From Ruminococcus sp. (GTDB lineage: Bacteria > Bacillota > Clostridia > Oscillospirales > Ruminococcaceae): DNA of 43,408 bases. Shown here piece by piece: positions 16,167-23,600 of the stretch. The number at the start of each line of letters is the position of its first letter. Within the stretch, counting starts at the first letter, position 1. The stretch spans positions 1 through 43,408 of the forward strand of contig JAFRXL010000038.1 of assembly GCA_017441505.1 (NCBI GenBank). The letters are read 5' to 3'. The translations under genes were made by a program, and so were the position numbers. Under the pieces are notes generated by a model, which was given only the letters and a program-made list of their open reading frames with translations, searched no databases and was not told where the DNA came from.

Positions 16167-16976
16167 ATGTTTGCAAAATTCAACTATAGTCCATCAGATT
16201 ATTTTTATAATAAAATTCTCAATCCATATTTAACAAAAGGAACTGACCTTTATATCAAACATGAAGAAGAGGTTAAAGATTGTTTATCTCAGTACATAAA
16301 TGAAAATGGCATTATAAACGGTTCAGATTTAAAAGAACATTGGTTTTCGATTTCTGATAAGGATATTTTTATATCACATTCGCACAAGGATATAAATAAA
16401 GTAAAGGCGTTTGCAGGCTGGTTATATGATACTTTTGGTTTAGAAGCCTTCATTGATTCTTGCTCATGGGGATACTGTGATAAATTACTAAAAAACATAG
16501 ACAACAAATATTGCTACAATCCCAAAAGCAAAACATATGATTATGATTTACGCAACTATACAACAAGTCACGTTCATATGATGTTATCTACCGCTTTAGC
16601 CGAAATGCTAAACAAAACTGAATGTGTTATTTTTTTTAATACTCCAAATTCAATAAGCATGAGCGATGAACTTACCAAAATCAAAAAAAGTGAAGCAACT
16701 CTATCACCTTGGATTTATTACGAATTGTCAATGATGACATTAATAAAATCGACACAACCCAGAAAAATTATTTTAGAACACTCTGCATATAGTGATATTA
16801 ATATAAAATATGATGTTTCCAAAATTCTTAAAGAGCTTACACAAATAAATGATTCTACTTTGTTGGAATGGAGAGACAAATGGAATAATCGCCCTATTAT
16901 GTGCAAGGAAGAAGCTTTAGACGTTTTATATGAAATCATCTATCCAAAATCTTCAAAACAAATGCAAAACCGCTGA
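16167..16976 (+). CDS. TIR-domain protein (copy 1)
   Basis: A 269-residue soluble protein. The TIR domain begins at about residue 64 (DKDIFISHSHKDINKVKAFAGWLYDTFGLEAFIDS), has an insert of about 35 residues, and continues to about 195. The putative catalytic Glu is E186 in SPWIYYELSMM, matching the position of the NADase Glu in other TIR enzymes. The first 60 residues and last 70 are unassigned. It lies 30 bases after the membrane protein, so they are probably co-transcribed. Bacterial TIR proteins of this type cleave NAD+ or make cyclic ADP-ribose-like signals in phage defence; activity here is inferred. Strongly AT-rich, suggesting recent transfer. Confidence 0.8.
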   Translation: MFAKFNYSPSDYFYNKILNPYLTKGTDLYIKHEEEVKDCLSQYINENGIINGSDLKEHWFSISDKDIFISHSHKDINKVKAFAGWLYDTFGLEAFIDSCSWGYCDKLLKNIDNKYCYNPKSKTYDYDLRNYTTSHVHMMLSTALAEMLNKTECVIFFNTPNSISMSDELTKIKKSEATLSPWIYYELSMMTLIKSTQPRKIILEHSAYSDINIKYDVSKILKELTQINDSTLLEWRDKWNNRPIMCKEEALDVLYEIIYPKSSKQMQNR

Positions 16977-16999
16977 GAGAATAAATCCCTCAGCGGTTT
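16967..16999. terminator. Bidirectional terminator between TIR and integrase genes
   Basis: Perfect 11-bp stem AAACCGCTGAG/CTCAGCGGTTT. It overlaps the end of the TIR gene and separates it from the convergent integrase gene; T-runs occur on both sides. Confidence 0.8.
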
Positions 17000-17007
17000 C
17001 TTTATGC

Positions 17008-18057
17008 CTATATTTTATTGATAGCGTCAAGCAACTCCTGCACATTAACGTGCGTATACACCTTTTCAGTTAGTGACATTGCACCTGAGTGACCAACGAT
17101 CTTCTTTATCAGCGTAGGTGATACCTCTTTCTCGGTCATCATTGAGATGCAGGTGTGACGGGTATCATGAGGCTTATGAGTGCTGCCGATCAGTTCCATA
17201 ACAGGTGTCCAGTAGGAATCGTAATAGTTGCGATAGATAAACTGCTTGCCGTCGGGAGTATGGAGCAGATACTCGTTGCCGTCCTCATACCATTTCTTGA
17301 AGAATGGATAAGTCCTGTCATGTATCGGAACAACACGGATACCGCTTTCGGTCTTGCTCTCCACAACTTTGAAGCAATGCTTCTCGATCTTGACGTTCTC
17401 TCGTTTCAGGTCGAGCAGCTCAGACACACGTACTCCGCTGTATATCAGCATAAGGACGATCTGAGCGTAGATGTTGCTTTCCTGCACCCACAGAGCATCT
17501 ATTTCTTCCTTGCTGAAAGGAGAACGATCTGTCTTGTTTGGGTTCTTGTCTTTGAATTTGAGTATATCCACATACTCAGAGTAGTCTTTCGTACATATCT
17601 CGTACTTCATAGCATACTCATACATCTGATTAAGCAATACTTTCAGCTTACGGAGCGTTGGATAGTTCTTTCCGCAGTTGTCCACAACACCCTGCAAATC
17701 CGTCAGCTTTAGCTCCTTGAATACCCTGTCGTGTAGGATTTCACAGGTGTTATAAGAAGCTTTATAGCCTTTGGCGTTGCTGTCGGAGATAGTCGGAAAC
17801 TTCTCAGCCGACCATTTCTCAAAGACTTCCGCAAAAGTGATCTTGGAGGCTTCAATGTCATACGGATTCTTATTATACTCCATGAGCATTTCAAGCCCTT
17901 TCGCCCTGGTTGGAGCATAGCCGATTGTGATATACTGCTGTTTCCGTTTGCCTGTCTCGGTGTCAATGTCCCAGCCGACAGTCTTACGGACGATGTAAGG
18001 ATTACGCCTGTTGCCTGACAGCTTATAAACCGTTCCGACGCCGTTAGCTAACTTCAT
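17008..18057 (-). CDS. int: Tyrosine site-specific integrase
   Basis: A 349-residue phage-type recombinase. It has an N-terminal arm-binding region with Arg/Lys (1 to about 65), a SAM-like core-binding domain (about 70-165) and a catalytic domain (about 180-349). The catalytic residues are visible: Arg in YSGVRVSELLDL, HDTRHT (His-x-x-Arg), GHSGAMSLTEKVYTH (second His and the nucleophile Tyr). It should recombine the rpsI attachment site. It starts 14 bases inside the end of the XRE gene, so regulator and integrase are translationally linked. Confidence 0.95.
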   Translation of the reverse strand: MKLANGVGTVYKLSGNRRNPYIVRKTVGWDIDTETGKRKQQYITIGYAPTRAKGLEMLMEYNKNPYDIEASKITFAEVFEKWSAEKFPTISDSNAKGYKASYNTCEILHDRVFKELKLTDLQGVVDNCGKNYPTLRKLKVLLNQMYEYAMKYEICTKDYSEYVDILKFKDKNPNKTDRSPFSKEEIDALWVQESNIYAQIVLMLIYSGVRVSELLDLKRENVKIEKHCFKVVESKTESGIRVVPIHDRTYPFFKKWYEDGNEYLLHTPDGKQFIYRNYYDSYWTPVMELIGSTHKPHDTRHTCISMMTEKEVSPTLIKKIVGHSGAMSLTEKVYTHVNVQELLDAINKI

Positions 18058-18817
18058 TCTGCTTCTCCTCCTTCAACCGTACCACCTCACGGCAGGTGTC
18101 AATGATCTCGGAAATGCGGTCAATCTGTGTTTTCAGTTCGTCAAGAGGCAGCGGAGCTTCTTCCTGTTCGTCCTTGTTGACGGTGAACTTCTTGAAATCG
18201 CTGATAATTGACGATGTAAAGCCTTTGACGGTCATGATAAGGTAGTTCTCGAATTGCAGATACTCGCTTATGGACATATAGCACATGGTCTTCCCTGCCT
18301 TTTTCAAAGCGATAACATATCCTTCAGAAAAGAGCTGCAACAGTTCAGGGGGCATATCGTACACAGGCTGACCCTCGTCTGTCTGAGAAAGAATGAAGTA
18401 ATCGCTCCATACGTCACGGGAAGCCTTGATCTCCAATGTGTAGCCGAGGTTAGCAAGCACCGTTGAAAGTACATTTTGGTTACGCTTACCTACAAATGTG
18501 GCAGTATCGAGCAGTACAGCCTGCGATTTCAGGCTGTCGAAGCTGTCACCCATAAGGTGATTGAACTTCTGTAAGGCTTCATAATACTCCTCGTCATAGC
18601 TGTCGGCATAGACAGCTATATCCTCAGCAGGCACATCATAGAACTCAGCGAGCATATTGATATAGCTGTTTGTGATAGTAGCCTTACCGTGTTCGATGCC
18701 ATTATAGTGTGTACGTGAAGCACCAAGGGCTTCTGCAAGCTGATTCTGCGATAATCCCCGTTCGGTACGCAGAGCAACGATCTTCTCTCTTGTTTTTTCC
18801 TGATCTATCGTTTTCAT
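18044..18817 (-). CDS. XRE-family regulator of the element
   Basis: A 257-residue protein. Residues about 8-66 form an XRE helix-turn-helix (KIVALRTERGLSQNQLAEALGASRTHYNGIEHGKATITNSYINMLAEFYDV). The middle is unassigned, and the last 35 residues are a likely coiled coil (DELKTQIDRISEIIDTCREVVRLKEEKQ). GGAGGG precedes the ATG. It is transcribed with the integrase from a consensus promoter that faces and overlaps the promoter of the excisionase/primase genes, so it is the likely switch protein keeping the element quiescent. Confidence 0.88.
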   Translation of the reverse strand: MKTIDQEKTREKIVALRTERGLSQNQLAEALGASRTHYNGIEHGKATITNSYINMLAEFYDVPAEDIAVYADSYDEEYYEALQKFNHLMGDSFDSLKSQAVLLDTATFVGKRNQNVLSTVLANLGYTLEIKASRDVWSDYFILSQTDEGQPVYDMPPELLQLFSEGYVIALKKAGKTMCYMSISEYLQFENYLIMTVKGFTSSIISDFKKFTVNKDEQEEAPLPLDELKTQIDRISEIIDTCREVVRLKEEKQNEVS

Positions 18818-18868
18818 TGTTGTCCCTCCACTAATTATGAATAAATTGTTACTGTACTATTTTTATCA

Positions 18869-18885
18869 AGACAATTGAAATGTCT
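18869..18885. promoter_or_regulatory. Dyad covering the -35 of the rightward promoter
   Basis: AGACA (18869-18873) and TGTCT (18881-18885) form an inverted repeat around ATTGAAA. It covers the rightward -35 (18875-18880) and is a candidate operator for the XRE protein. Confidence 0.5.
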
Positions 18886-18903
18886 GGAGATGTATGGTAC
18901 AAT
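18875..18903 (+). promoter_or_regulatory. Rightward promoter for excisionase-like and primase genes
   Basis: TTGAAA (18875-18880), a 17-bp spacer and TACAAT (18898-18903). Its -10 overlaps the -10 of the opposing promoter. Confidence 0.75.
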
Positions 18904-18930
18904 TATATCAGAATCGCAGAGAGATGTCAA
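18902..18930 (-). promoter_or_regulatory. Leftward promoter for XRE-integrase
   Basis: On the minus strand, TTGACA (18925-18930), 17 bp and TATAAT (18902-18907); both boxes are perfect. It faces the rightward promoter head-on with overlapping -10 boxes, so polymerase can occupy only one at a time. Confidence 0.82.
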
Positions 18931-18990
18931 GAGGCACCCTGAGATTTTTTCACACGATTAGAGATAGATATATAATCGGAAGGAGACAAA

Positions 18991-19245
18991 ATGAATAATA
19001 CTTCTAATTCTCTGCCGGCTTTTACAGGCAGAAACGTACCGATCAAGGAGATCGCACAGGCAACAGGCAAAGACCCTCAGTACATCAGAATCGGTTTACA
19101 GAAAGGCATTTTCCGTTTCGGATATGCTTTTAAGAAGGACGGTTCAAGCGAGTATAACTATTTATGCCCTGACAAGAAGGTGTGGGAGGACTTAGGCTAT
19201 TTCAGTTCAGAAGCGGAGGGCAGCGATGCAGGAAATGATGAATGA
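18991..19245 (+). CDS. Excisionase-like small DNA-binding protein
   Basis: An 84-residue protein with VPIKEIAQATGKDPQYIRIGLQKGIFRFGYAFKKDGSSEYNYLCP, a winged-helix MerR/Xis-like pattern common in small proteins near element integrases. AAGGAG precedes the ATG. It overlaps the primase gene start by 20 bases and is its upstream operon partner. It could be a recombination directionality factor or a replication accessory protein. Confidence 0.7.
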   Translation: MNNTSNSLPAFTGRNVPIKEIAQATGKDPQYIRIGLQKGIFRFGYAFKKDGSSEYNYLCPDKKVWEDLGYFSSEAEGSDAGNDE

Positions 19246-20902
19246 TACTGCGGAGCTGATTATAGAAGATAACAACGGGGAAACTCTCCCCGATGCACTT
19301 CCCGACAGTGAACTGCCCGAAGAAGAGGAAAAGTCGGAGTTTGAAAAGCTCAAAGAAGAACTATCGGCGGTAACGTATGATGATATACTTAACAGCACAG
19401 CTCCATATGAAAAGATACTCGCTCTGCCTGACGAATTTGCAATATCGCAGTATATCACGGCATTCAGGCAGATAGCCAAGAAGTTCAAGCTGACAGCAGA
19501 CTTTGACAACCTTGTTGCTCCATATAAGGACAAGGCGTTACGGCAGCTCAAAGAAGCAGAGCATCAGGAAAAGAAAGAGGATAAGAGTAAATATCCGAAG
19601 TGGTGGGACGGCTCACAGGTCAATGAGGACGTATTCTGTACAGAGCTTCTCTCTCAACACACGCTGTACTGCATCAACGGACTGTTTTACGATATTGACG
19701 GCGAGTACCTTACCACAGAGCTGAGCAAAGTCATATACGAACGTATCAAGCCCTATGTCACAAAGAATGTGGCTGACCGCACCAAGCGTCTTGTGGAGGC
19801 TATGAAGATAAAATGCTATCGTCCTGCACCTGTTCCCGATGAAAGAACTATACACCTGAAAAACGGCACACTCCATCTGGCGGAAGGACATTTTGTTTTC
19901 TCACAGGGAAAGCAATTCACGATGAACCGCCTGGGGATAGAATACCGTTCCGATGCCCCCAAGCCCGAACGCTGGCTCAGCTTTGTTCAGGAGCTTCTTA
20001 ATGAGCAGGATGTACTAACCTTGCAGGAGTATATGGGGTATCTTATGATACCGTCAACAAGGGCGCAGAAAATGCTGATGATCTCAGGTAACGGCGGTGA
20101 GGGAAAGTCACGCATCGGCAAGGTGCTTTTTGAGATCATGGGGTATAAGAATTCTGTAAGCGGAAGTGTGTCAGGTCTGGACAACGGAACTGCCGCCCGA
20201 TTCAACAAGGTCAAGCTCCTCGGAAAGCTCTGCATGATAGATGATGATATGGATATGTCGGCACTTGAAAAGACAGAGTTTCTCAAACAGCTTATCACAG
20301 CAGAAATACCGATGGAGATCGAGCCGAAAGGCAGTCCATCGTTTCAGGCATTACTGTACACAAGAGTTATCGCATTCGGGAACAATCCTATCTCTGCTCT
20401 TTATGACCGCAGTCAGGGCTTCTTCCGCAGGCAGATGATATTGATCGCAAAGCTCGTTCCGAAAGACCGAGTCAGCGATAAGCATCTGACAGAAAAACTT
20501 CTTGCTGAAAAAGAAGGAATATTCCTCTGGTGCCTTGAAGGATTGGAACGGCTTATCGCCAATGATTTTGAGTTTACGATCAGCGATCAGGCGAAAGAAA
20601 ATCTCAGGCGAAGCGAACGTGAATGCAACAATATCATTCCCTTTATGGAGAGCGAGCATGACTTCAAGTTTGACGCTTCGGGGCAGATACATTCTCAGGA
20701 ATTATACTGGGCATATCAGAGCTGGTGCAGGCTCAACAGCCTTGATGAATTATCCAGGAGAACATTCACAGGTTATTTGAAATCTCACGCCGAAGATTAT
20801 AACATCACTTACACGGAAAATGCCGTCAATGAGCAAGGCAGGAGAGCCAGAGGATTCCTCGGAATGAGATACACCTATCGTCCGCCGACGATCATGTACT
20901 GA
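19226..20902 (+). CDS. P4-type primase/SF3 helicase (D5-like)
   Basis: A 558-residue replication protein. The acidic first 45 residues are low complexity. A D5-N/P4-type region follows, then a superfamily-3 helicase core with Walker A SGNGGEGKSRIGK (about residue 290), Walker B LCMIDDDMD (about 335), sensor VIAFGNNP (about 385) and FRRQMILIAK, ending in a winged-helix-like C-terminus. It should unwind and initiate replication of the excised element. GGAGGG lies 5 bases before the ATG at 19226. A clustered TACAC repeat region lies directly downstream. Confidence 0.88.
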   Translation: MQEMMNDTAELIIEDNNGETLPDALPDSELPEEEEKSEFEKLKEELSAVTYDDILNSTAPYEKILALPDEFAISQYITAFRQIAKKFKLTADFDNLVAPYKDKALRQLKEAEHQEKKEDKSKYPKWWDGSQVNEDVFCTELLSQHTLYCINGLFYDIDGEYLTTELSKVIYERIKPYVTKNVADRTKRLVEAMKIKCYRPAPVPDERTIHLKNGTLHLAEGHFVFSQGKQFTMNRLGIEYRSDAPKPERWLSFVQELLNEQDVLTLQEYMGYLMIPSTRAQKMLMISGNGGEGKSRIGKVLFEIMGYKNSVSGSVSGLDNGTAARFNKVKLLGKLCMIDDDMDMSALEKTEFLKQLITAEIPMEIEPKGSPSFQALLYTRVIAFGNNPISALYDRSQGFFRRQMILIAKLVPKDRVSDKHLTEKLLAEKEGIFLWCLEGLERLIANDFEFTISDQAKENLRRSERECNNIIPFMESEHDFKFDASGQIHSQELYWAYQSWCRLNSLDELSRRTFTGYLKSHAEDYNITYTENAVNEQGRRARGFLGMRYTYRPPTIMY

Positions 20903-20911
20903 GCAACAGTT

Positions 20912-21088
20912 TTACACGGTTCGATACACACTTTTATACACACCTGAAAAGAAAGAATATCGGGGCTTACACACTTACACAGATATTCCGTTTCTTTGAT
21001 ATGGGAAAGCCACAGAAATATTTTTTCTTTTTTGATGATAAAACTTCGGTCAGTTCTGCCGTTGCGTGTGAAGTGTGTAACCGTGTAA
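20912..21088. repeat. Clustered TACAC repeats, candidate replication origin
   Basis: In the 411-base gap after the primase, TACAC occurs on the + strand at about 20914, 20925, 20937, 20969 and 20977. GTGTG, GTGTGTAA and GTGTAA lie on the other orientation at 21066, 21073 and 21083. The first and last are a 10-bp inverted pair, TTACACGGTT (20912-20921) and AACCGTGTAA (21079-21088). This is iteron-like and lies where a P4-type primase could act. No gene is seen in this gap. Confidence 0.45.
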
Positions 21089-21204
21089 ATTGAATAGCTG
21101 TCAGAAAAGAAAAATGACAAGTTTGACAGGCATAAATATGCCCGACATTCTCTTCTGAAAAAGAGAAAAATGAAACTACGTCCGCAGGGGCGTATGGAAG
21201 AGTA

Positions 21205-21276
21205 GCAAGCACGGTATGGTGTGGGTACAAAAACTGAAAACCACACCATACAAAGCTTGTGAGAGGGACACCCCTC
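21205..21276. other. Candidate oriT beside mobC
   Basis: Perfect 11-bp inverted repeat GTATGGTGTGG (21214-21224)/CCACACCATAC (21241-21251), extended by CAAGC (21206-21210)/GCTTG (21255-21259). A second hairpin GAGGG/CCCTC follows at 21263-21276. It lies 40 bases before mobC, the usual place for an origin of transfer. Confidence 0.6.
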
Positions 21277-21313
21277 AGACCCCGATTTTTAACATACGAA
21301 AGAGAGGATTTTT

Positions 21314-21676
21314 ATGAGAAAAAGTGAGAAGAAAAAGCAGGTAATAAAGCGTGACCGCTACCTGAAAATAAGAGTGACCGAGGAAGAGCTTGAAGCATTC
21401 AAACGCAAGTTCAAAAACAGCGGTATGCGAACATTTTCAGGCTTTGTCAGAGCAATGATATTTGAAGGCTACATCGTTCATTTCAACGAAGAGGAACTTC
21501 GTGAAATAAACCGTCTGGTAGCTAACATTTCCAACAACATCAATCAGATCATTCTTCACGTCAGCCGAGACGATGATTCTTTCGACAGTGACATTGCTGA
21601 GATCAAAGAAAAGATGAATCGGATATGGCAACCATTGAACTTCTTTCAGACTAAGGTTTTGCAGTTGAAGCACTGA
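21314..21676 (+). CDS. mobC: MobC-family mobilization protein
   Basis: A 120-residue protein. The N-terminal basic ribbon-helix-helix (RDRYLKIRVTEEELEAFKRKFKNSGMRTFSGFVRAMIFEGYIV) is followed by the MobC signature INRLVANISNNINQIILHV and a C-terminal helix. MobC proteins bind oriT and help a relaxase nick DNA. The relaxase gene that normally follows is absent, so transfer would need a relaxase in trans. AGAGAGG precedes the ATG. Confidence 0.87.
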   Translation: MRKSEKKKQVIKRDRYLKIRVTEEELEAFKRKFKNSGMRTFSGFVRAMIFEGYIVHFNEEELREINRLVANISNNINQIILHVSRDDDSFDSDIAEIKEKMNRIWQPLNFFQTKVLQLKH

Positions 21677-21821
21677 GAAAAAACAGAGCGCATTGCACTG
21701 GATTTTTCTCTCACTTTGCTGCGCATTTCACAAGAATTATTACAATCATTCCGCAGAGCTGGACTCCGGAATATTTATCCGCTATAATGGATTCACAACA
21801 ATAATTTATGGAGGCGATTTT

Positions 21822-22034
21822 ATGTTTAGAATACCCGAACTCGCAATGCCGAGAACTCGCACCGTCACAACAATCTGCAACGGTAAGAAAGAAGTCTGGG
21901 ACGATTACGAAGAAGCCAAGGATTTTTTTCTCAGGCAGATGATGACTACCGAGGGTGAGGAGCGTGACCGAGCAGAGTGCATTTACATTCAGCTCATTCA
22001 TGGGCTGGAGGAGTGTTCGGACGAGGATGAATAA
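21822..22034 (+). CDS. Small accessory protein common in Firmicute mobile elements
   Basis: A 70-residue acidic protein, MFRIPELAMPRTRTVTTICN at its start and ERDRAECIYIQLIHGLEECSDEDE-like at its end. I recognise the sequence type from conjugative and mobilizable elements of gut Firmicutes but know no function. GGAGG (21810-21814) lies 7 bases before the ATG, which I prefer over longer in-frame extensions. Confidence 0.75.
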   Translation: MFRIPELAMPRTRTVTTICNGKKEVWDDYEEAKDFFLRQMMTTEGEERDRAECIYIQLIHGLEECSDEDE

Positions 22035-22039
22035 TATAA

Positions 22040-22072
22040 AATGGAGCGTTGCCGCAGTGGCAGTGCTCCATT
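22040..22072. terminator. Bidirectional terminator between the mob genes and the defence operon
   Basis: AATGGAGC/GCTCCATT stem with inner TGCC/GGCA pairing, followed by TTGTTTTT on the + strand and TTTTAT on the minus strand. It ends both convergent operons. Confidence 0.8.
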
Positions 22073-22076
22073 GTTT

Positions 22077-22484
22077 TTAAATATGTGTTATTATGATTAT
22101 TGCTGTACAAGCAACCGTTAATGGAAAATAAAACCCAAATTCAGTTTTTGACTTTAAACATGACCAAAAACTATTTGTTTTACTTCCAAACACAGTTGTG
22201 GTTGCTTTCATGGAAAAATCAATGTCAGCTTCTGCAGTTTGTCTAACTTTATCATACAAAGCCCTGTATAATCGTTCTTGAAGAAGATAATAAGAGTCTA
22301 ATGCCCAAAAGGCAATAACTGGAATATATACAATTATAAAATAAAACTTATTTGTATCCTTACTCGCCAGTGCAAAAATACCTGCTATTAAGGTTACTGC
22401 CCATCCTTTCAGCATAAAGGAATTGTTAGCCATACGAGTTATAACGTCTTGTATCATTTGTAGATGTTGCATTTTCTTCTCCAT
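22077..22484 (-). CDS. Small three-helix membrane protein of a TIR module (copy 2)
   Basis: A 135-residue homologue of the protein at 15.7-16.1 kb, with helices at about 26-42 (GWAVTLIAGIFALAS), 47-65 (FYFIIVYIPVIAFWALDSYY) and 114-133 (FGFYFPLTVACTAIIIITHI). The block between helices 2 and 3 is also conserved (LLQERLYRALYDKV, then IDFSM and FGSKTNSFWSCL). It is the last gene of the restriction/TIR operon; GAGGT precedes the ATG, 14 bases after the ThsB-like stop. Two independent links to TIR genes on one element suggest it is a functional part of the system. The function is inferred. Confidence 0.75.
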   Translation of the reverse strand: MEKKMQHLQMIQDVITRMANNSFMLKGWAVTLIAGIFALASKDTNKFYFIIVYIPVIAFWALDSYYLLQERLYRALYDKVRQTAEADIDFSMKATTTVFGSKTNSFWSCLKSKTEFGFYFPLTVACTAIIIITHI

Positions 22485-22498
22485 AGCTATACCTCTTT

Positions 22499-22990
22499 TT
22501 ATTTATTATGCGCTTTTGCAGCATTTTCTATCCAAGTTCCAAGATTTGCGTATCCATCATCGTATGTATAATCGTATAAACCATCACACACATTATCAAA
22601 GTATGCAGGAGAGCCATCTGGATAATGTCCTATAACAGTATGTGGATTTCCCTTTATGGAGCACTTTTGCGTAATCATATCTTTGATGTTATGAATATAT
22701 ACGCCTATAACACCATTTCCTCTTTTCAGACTTTCACAGATTTCGTACTGAACAAAAGGTCGATTTAAAGTCTCACTGCCGATTAATACAACTGTTACGG
22801 AGGTACCATTTAATTGCTTATCAATCCAATTATGAACTGCAGTTGTTCCTGTTCTCTTTATTTGTTCAAAATCAGCTTTATCAACAAATCCTGCAGCTTC
22901 TTTTCCTTGTGTGACCCAACTATTTCTAACCGTCATAGATCTATTGATGTCATTATCATAATGAAAACTGAAAAAGACTCTACGTGCCAT
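22499..22990 (-). CDS. ThsB-like TIR protein (DUF1863/MTH538 type)
   Basis: A 163-residue single-domain protein. RRVFFSFHYDNDINRSMTVRNSWV at the N-terminus, IDKQLNGTSVTVVLIGSETLNRPFVQYEICESLKRGNGVIGVYIHN in the middle and the length match the TIR-like family that includes Thoeris ThsB. The putative catalytic Glu is E83 in RPFVQYEI. ThsB proteins sense phage and make a cyclic ADP-ribose-type signal for ThsA; no ThsA (SIR2-SLOG or membrane-macro) gene is present here. AAGGAGG lies before the ATG. Confidence 0.85.
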   Translation of the reverse strand: MARRVFFSFHYDNDINRSMTVRNSWVTQGKEAAGFVDKADFEQIKRTGTTAVHNWIDKQLNGTSVTVVLIGSETLNRPFVQYEICESLKRGNGVIGVYIHNIKDMITQKCSIKGNPHTVIGHYPDGSPAYFDNVCDGLYDYTYDDGYANLGTWIENAAKAHNK

Positions 22991-23002
22991 ATCAAAACCT
23001 CC

Positions 23003-23593
23003 TTAATAAATGCTGCCTTTAGACAGCCACTGTTTTAAAGAACAATATATACTTTTTCCATCTTTAGGTGTAACCACATAGTATCCTCTTTCAATTTGTT
23101 GCCCGCTGCTATATTTCTCAGTCCCGTCAGAATATTTAATGTATGGGTATATCTGCATATATTCATTTCCTTTGTACTCATAATCGTATGTCCCTTTGGG
23201 CTTCAATGGAAAAATTGCAATCCTATCTGGGAATTTATTTGCATCTCCAAAACCTAATTCCCAATTACACCATTTTGATTCAATTGCGCCATTTGTGGCA
23301 AGAAGAATAAATCTATCACAGCCTCGAATCCTATCCTTAAGATTTATCGCTGTTTCTGCTGATGTTGTTATTGGCATAGAGGAATCCTTGCTATCAATAT
23401 ATGCCTTTACCTGATACTCATCTTCCAAAAATCCCAATACTCCTTGCAGATCTTCGAGATCATCATGTTTATGTGAAATAAATACTGTCGTTTTTGCCGA
23501 ATACTGAGAAATTTCTGATATAGGGGCGGTAGCACTATTCAAAGATCTTTTAGAATATCTGCTAAAAGCACCTTGCTCAAATATTATGCTCAT
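23003..23593 (-). CDS. TIR-domain protein (copy 2)
   Basis: A 196-residue protein. The TIR domain spans about residues 34-140 (TTVFISHKHDDLEDLQGVLGFLEDEYQVKAYIDS at the start) with putative catalytic E112 in SKWCNWELGFGD. The C-terminal 55 residues are unassigned. Its ribosome site GGAGGG lies inside the last codons of the restriction endonuclease gene, so it is translationally coupled to the restriction operon. It is followed 12 bases later by the ThsB-like gene. Having a TIR and a ThsB-like protein together resembles multi-ThsB Thoeris loci. Confidence 0.82.
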   Translation of the reverse strand: MSIIFEQGAFSRYSKRSLNSATAPISEISQYSAKTTVFISHKHDDLEDLQGVLGFLEDEYQVKAYIDSKDSSMPITTSAETAINLKDRIRGCDRFILLATNGAIESKWCNWELGFGDANKFPDRIAIFPLKPKGTYDYEYKGNEYMQIYPYIKYSDGTEKYSSGQQIERGYYVVTPKDGKSIYCSLKQWLSKGSIY

Positions 23594-23600
23594 AAATCAA

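Noticed and set aside
20875-21249. Minus-strand ORFs of 87 and 124 codons after the primase.
   Set aside because: They run through the TACAC repeat cluster and oriT-like dyad, have no ribosome site and contain Cys/Phe/Ser-rich low-complexity sequence.
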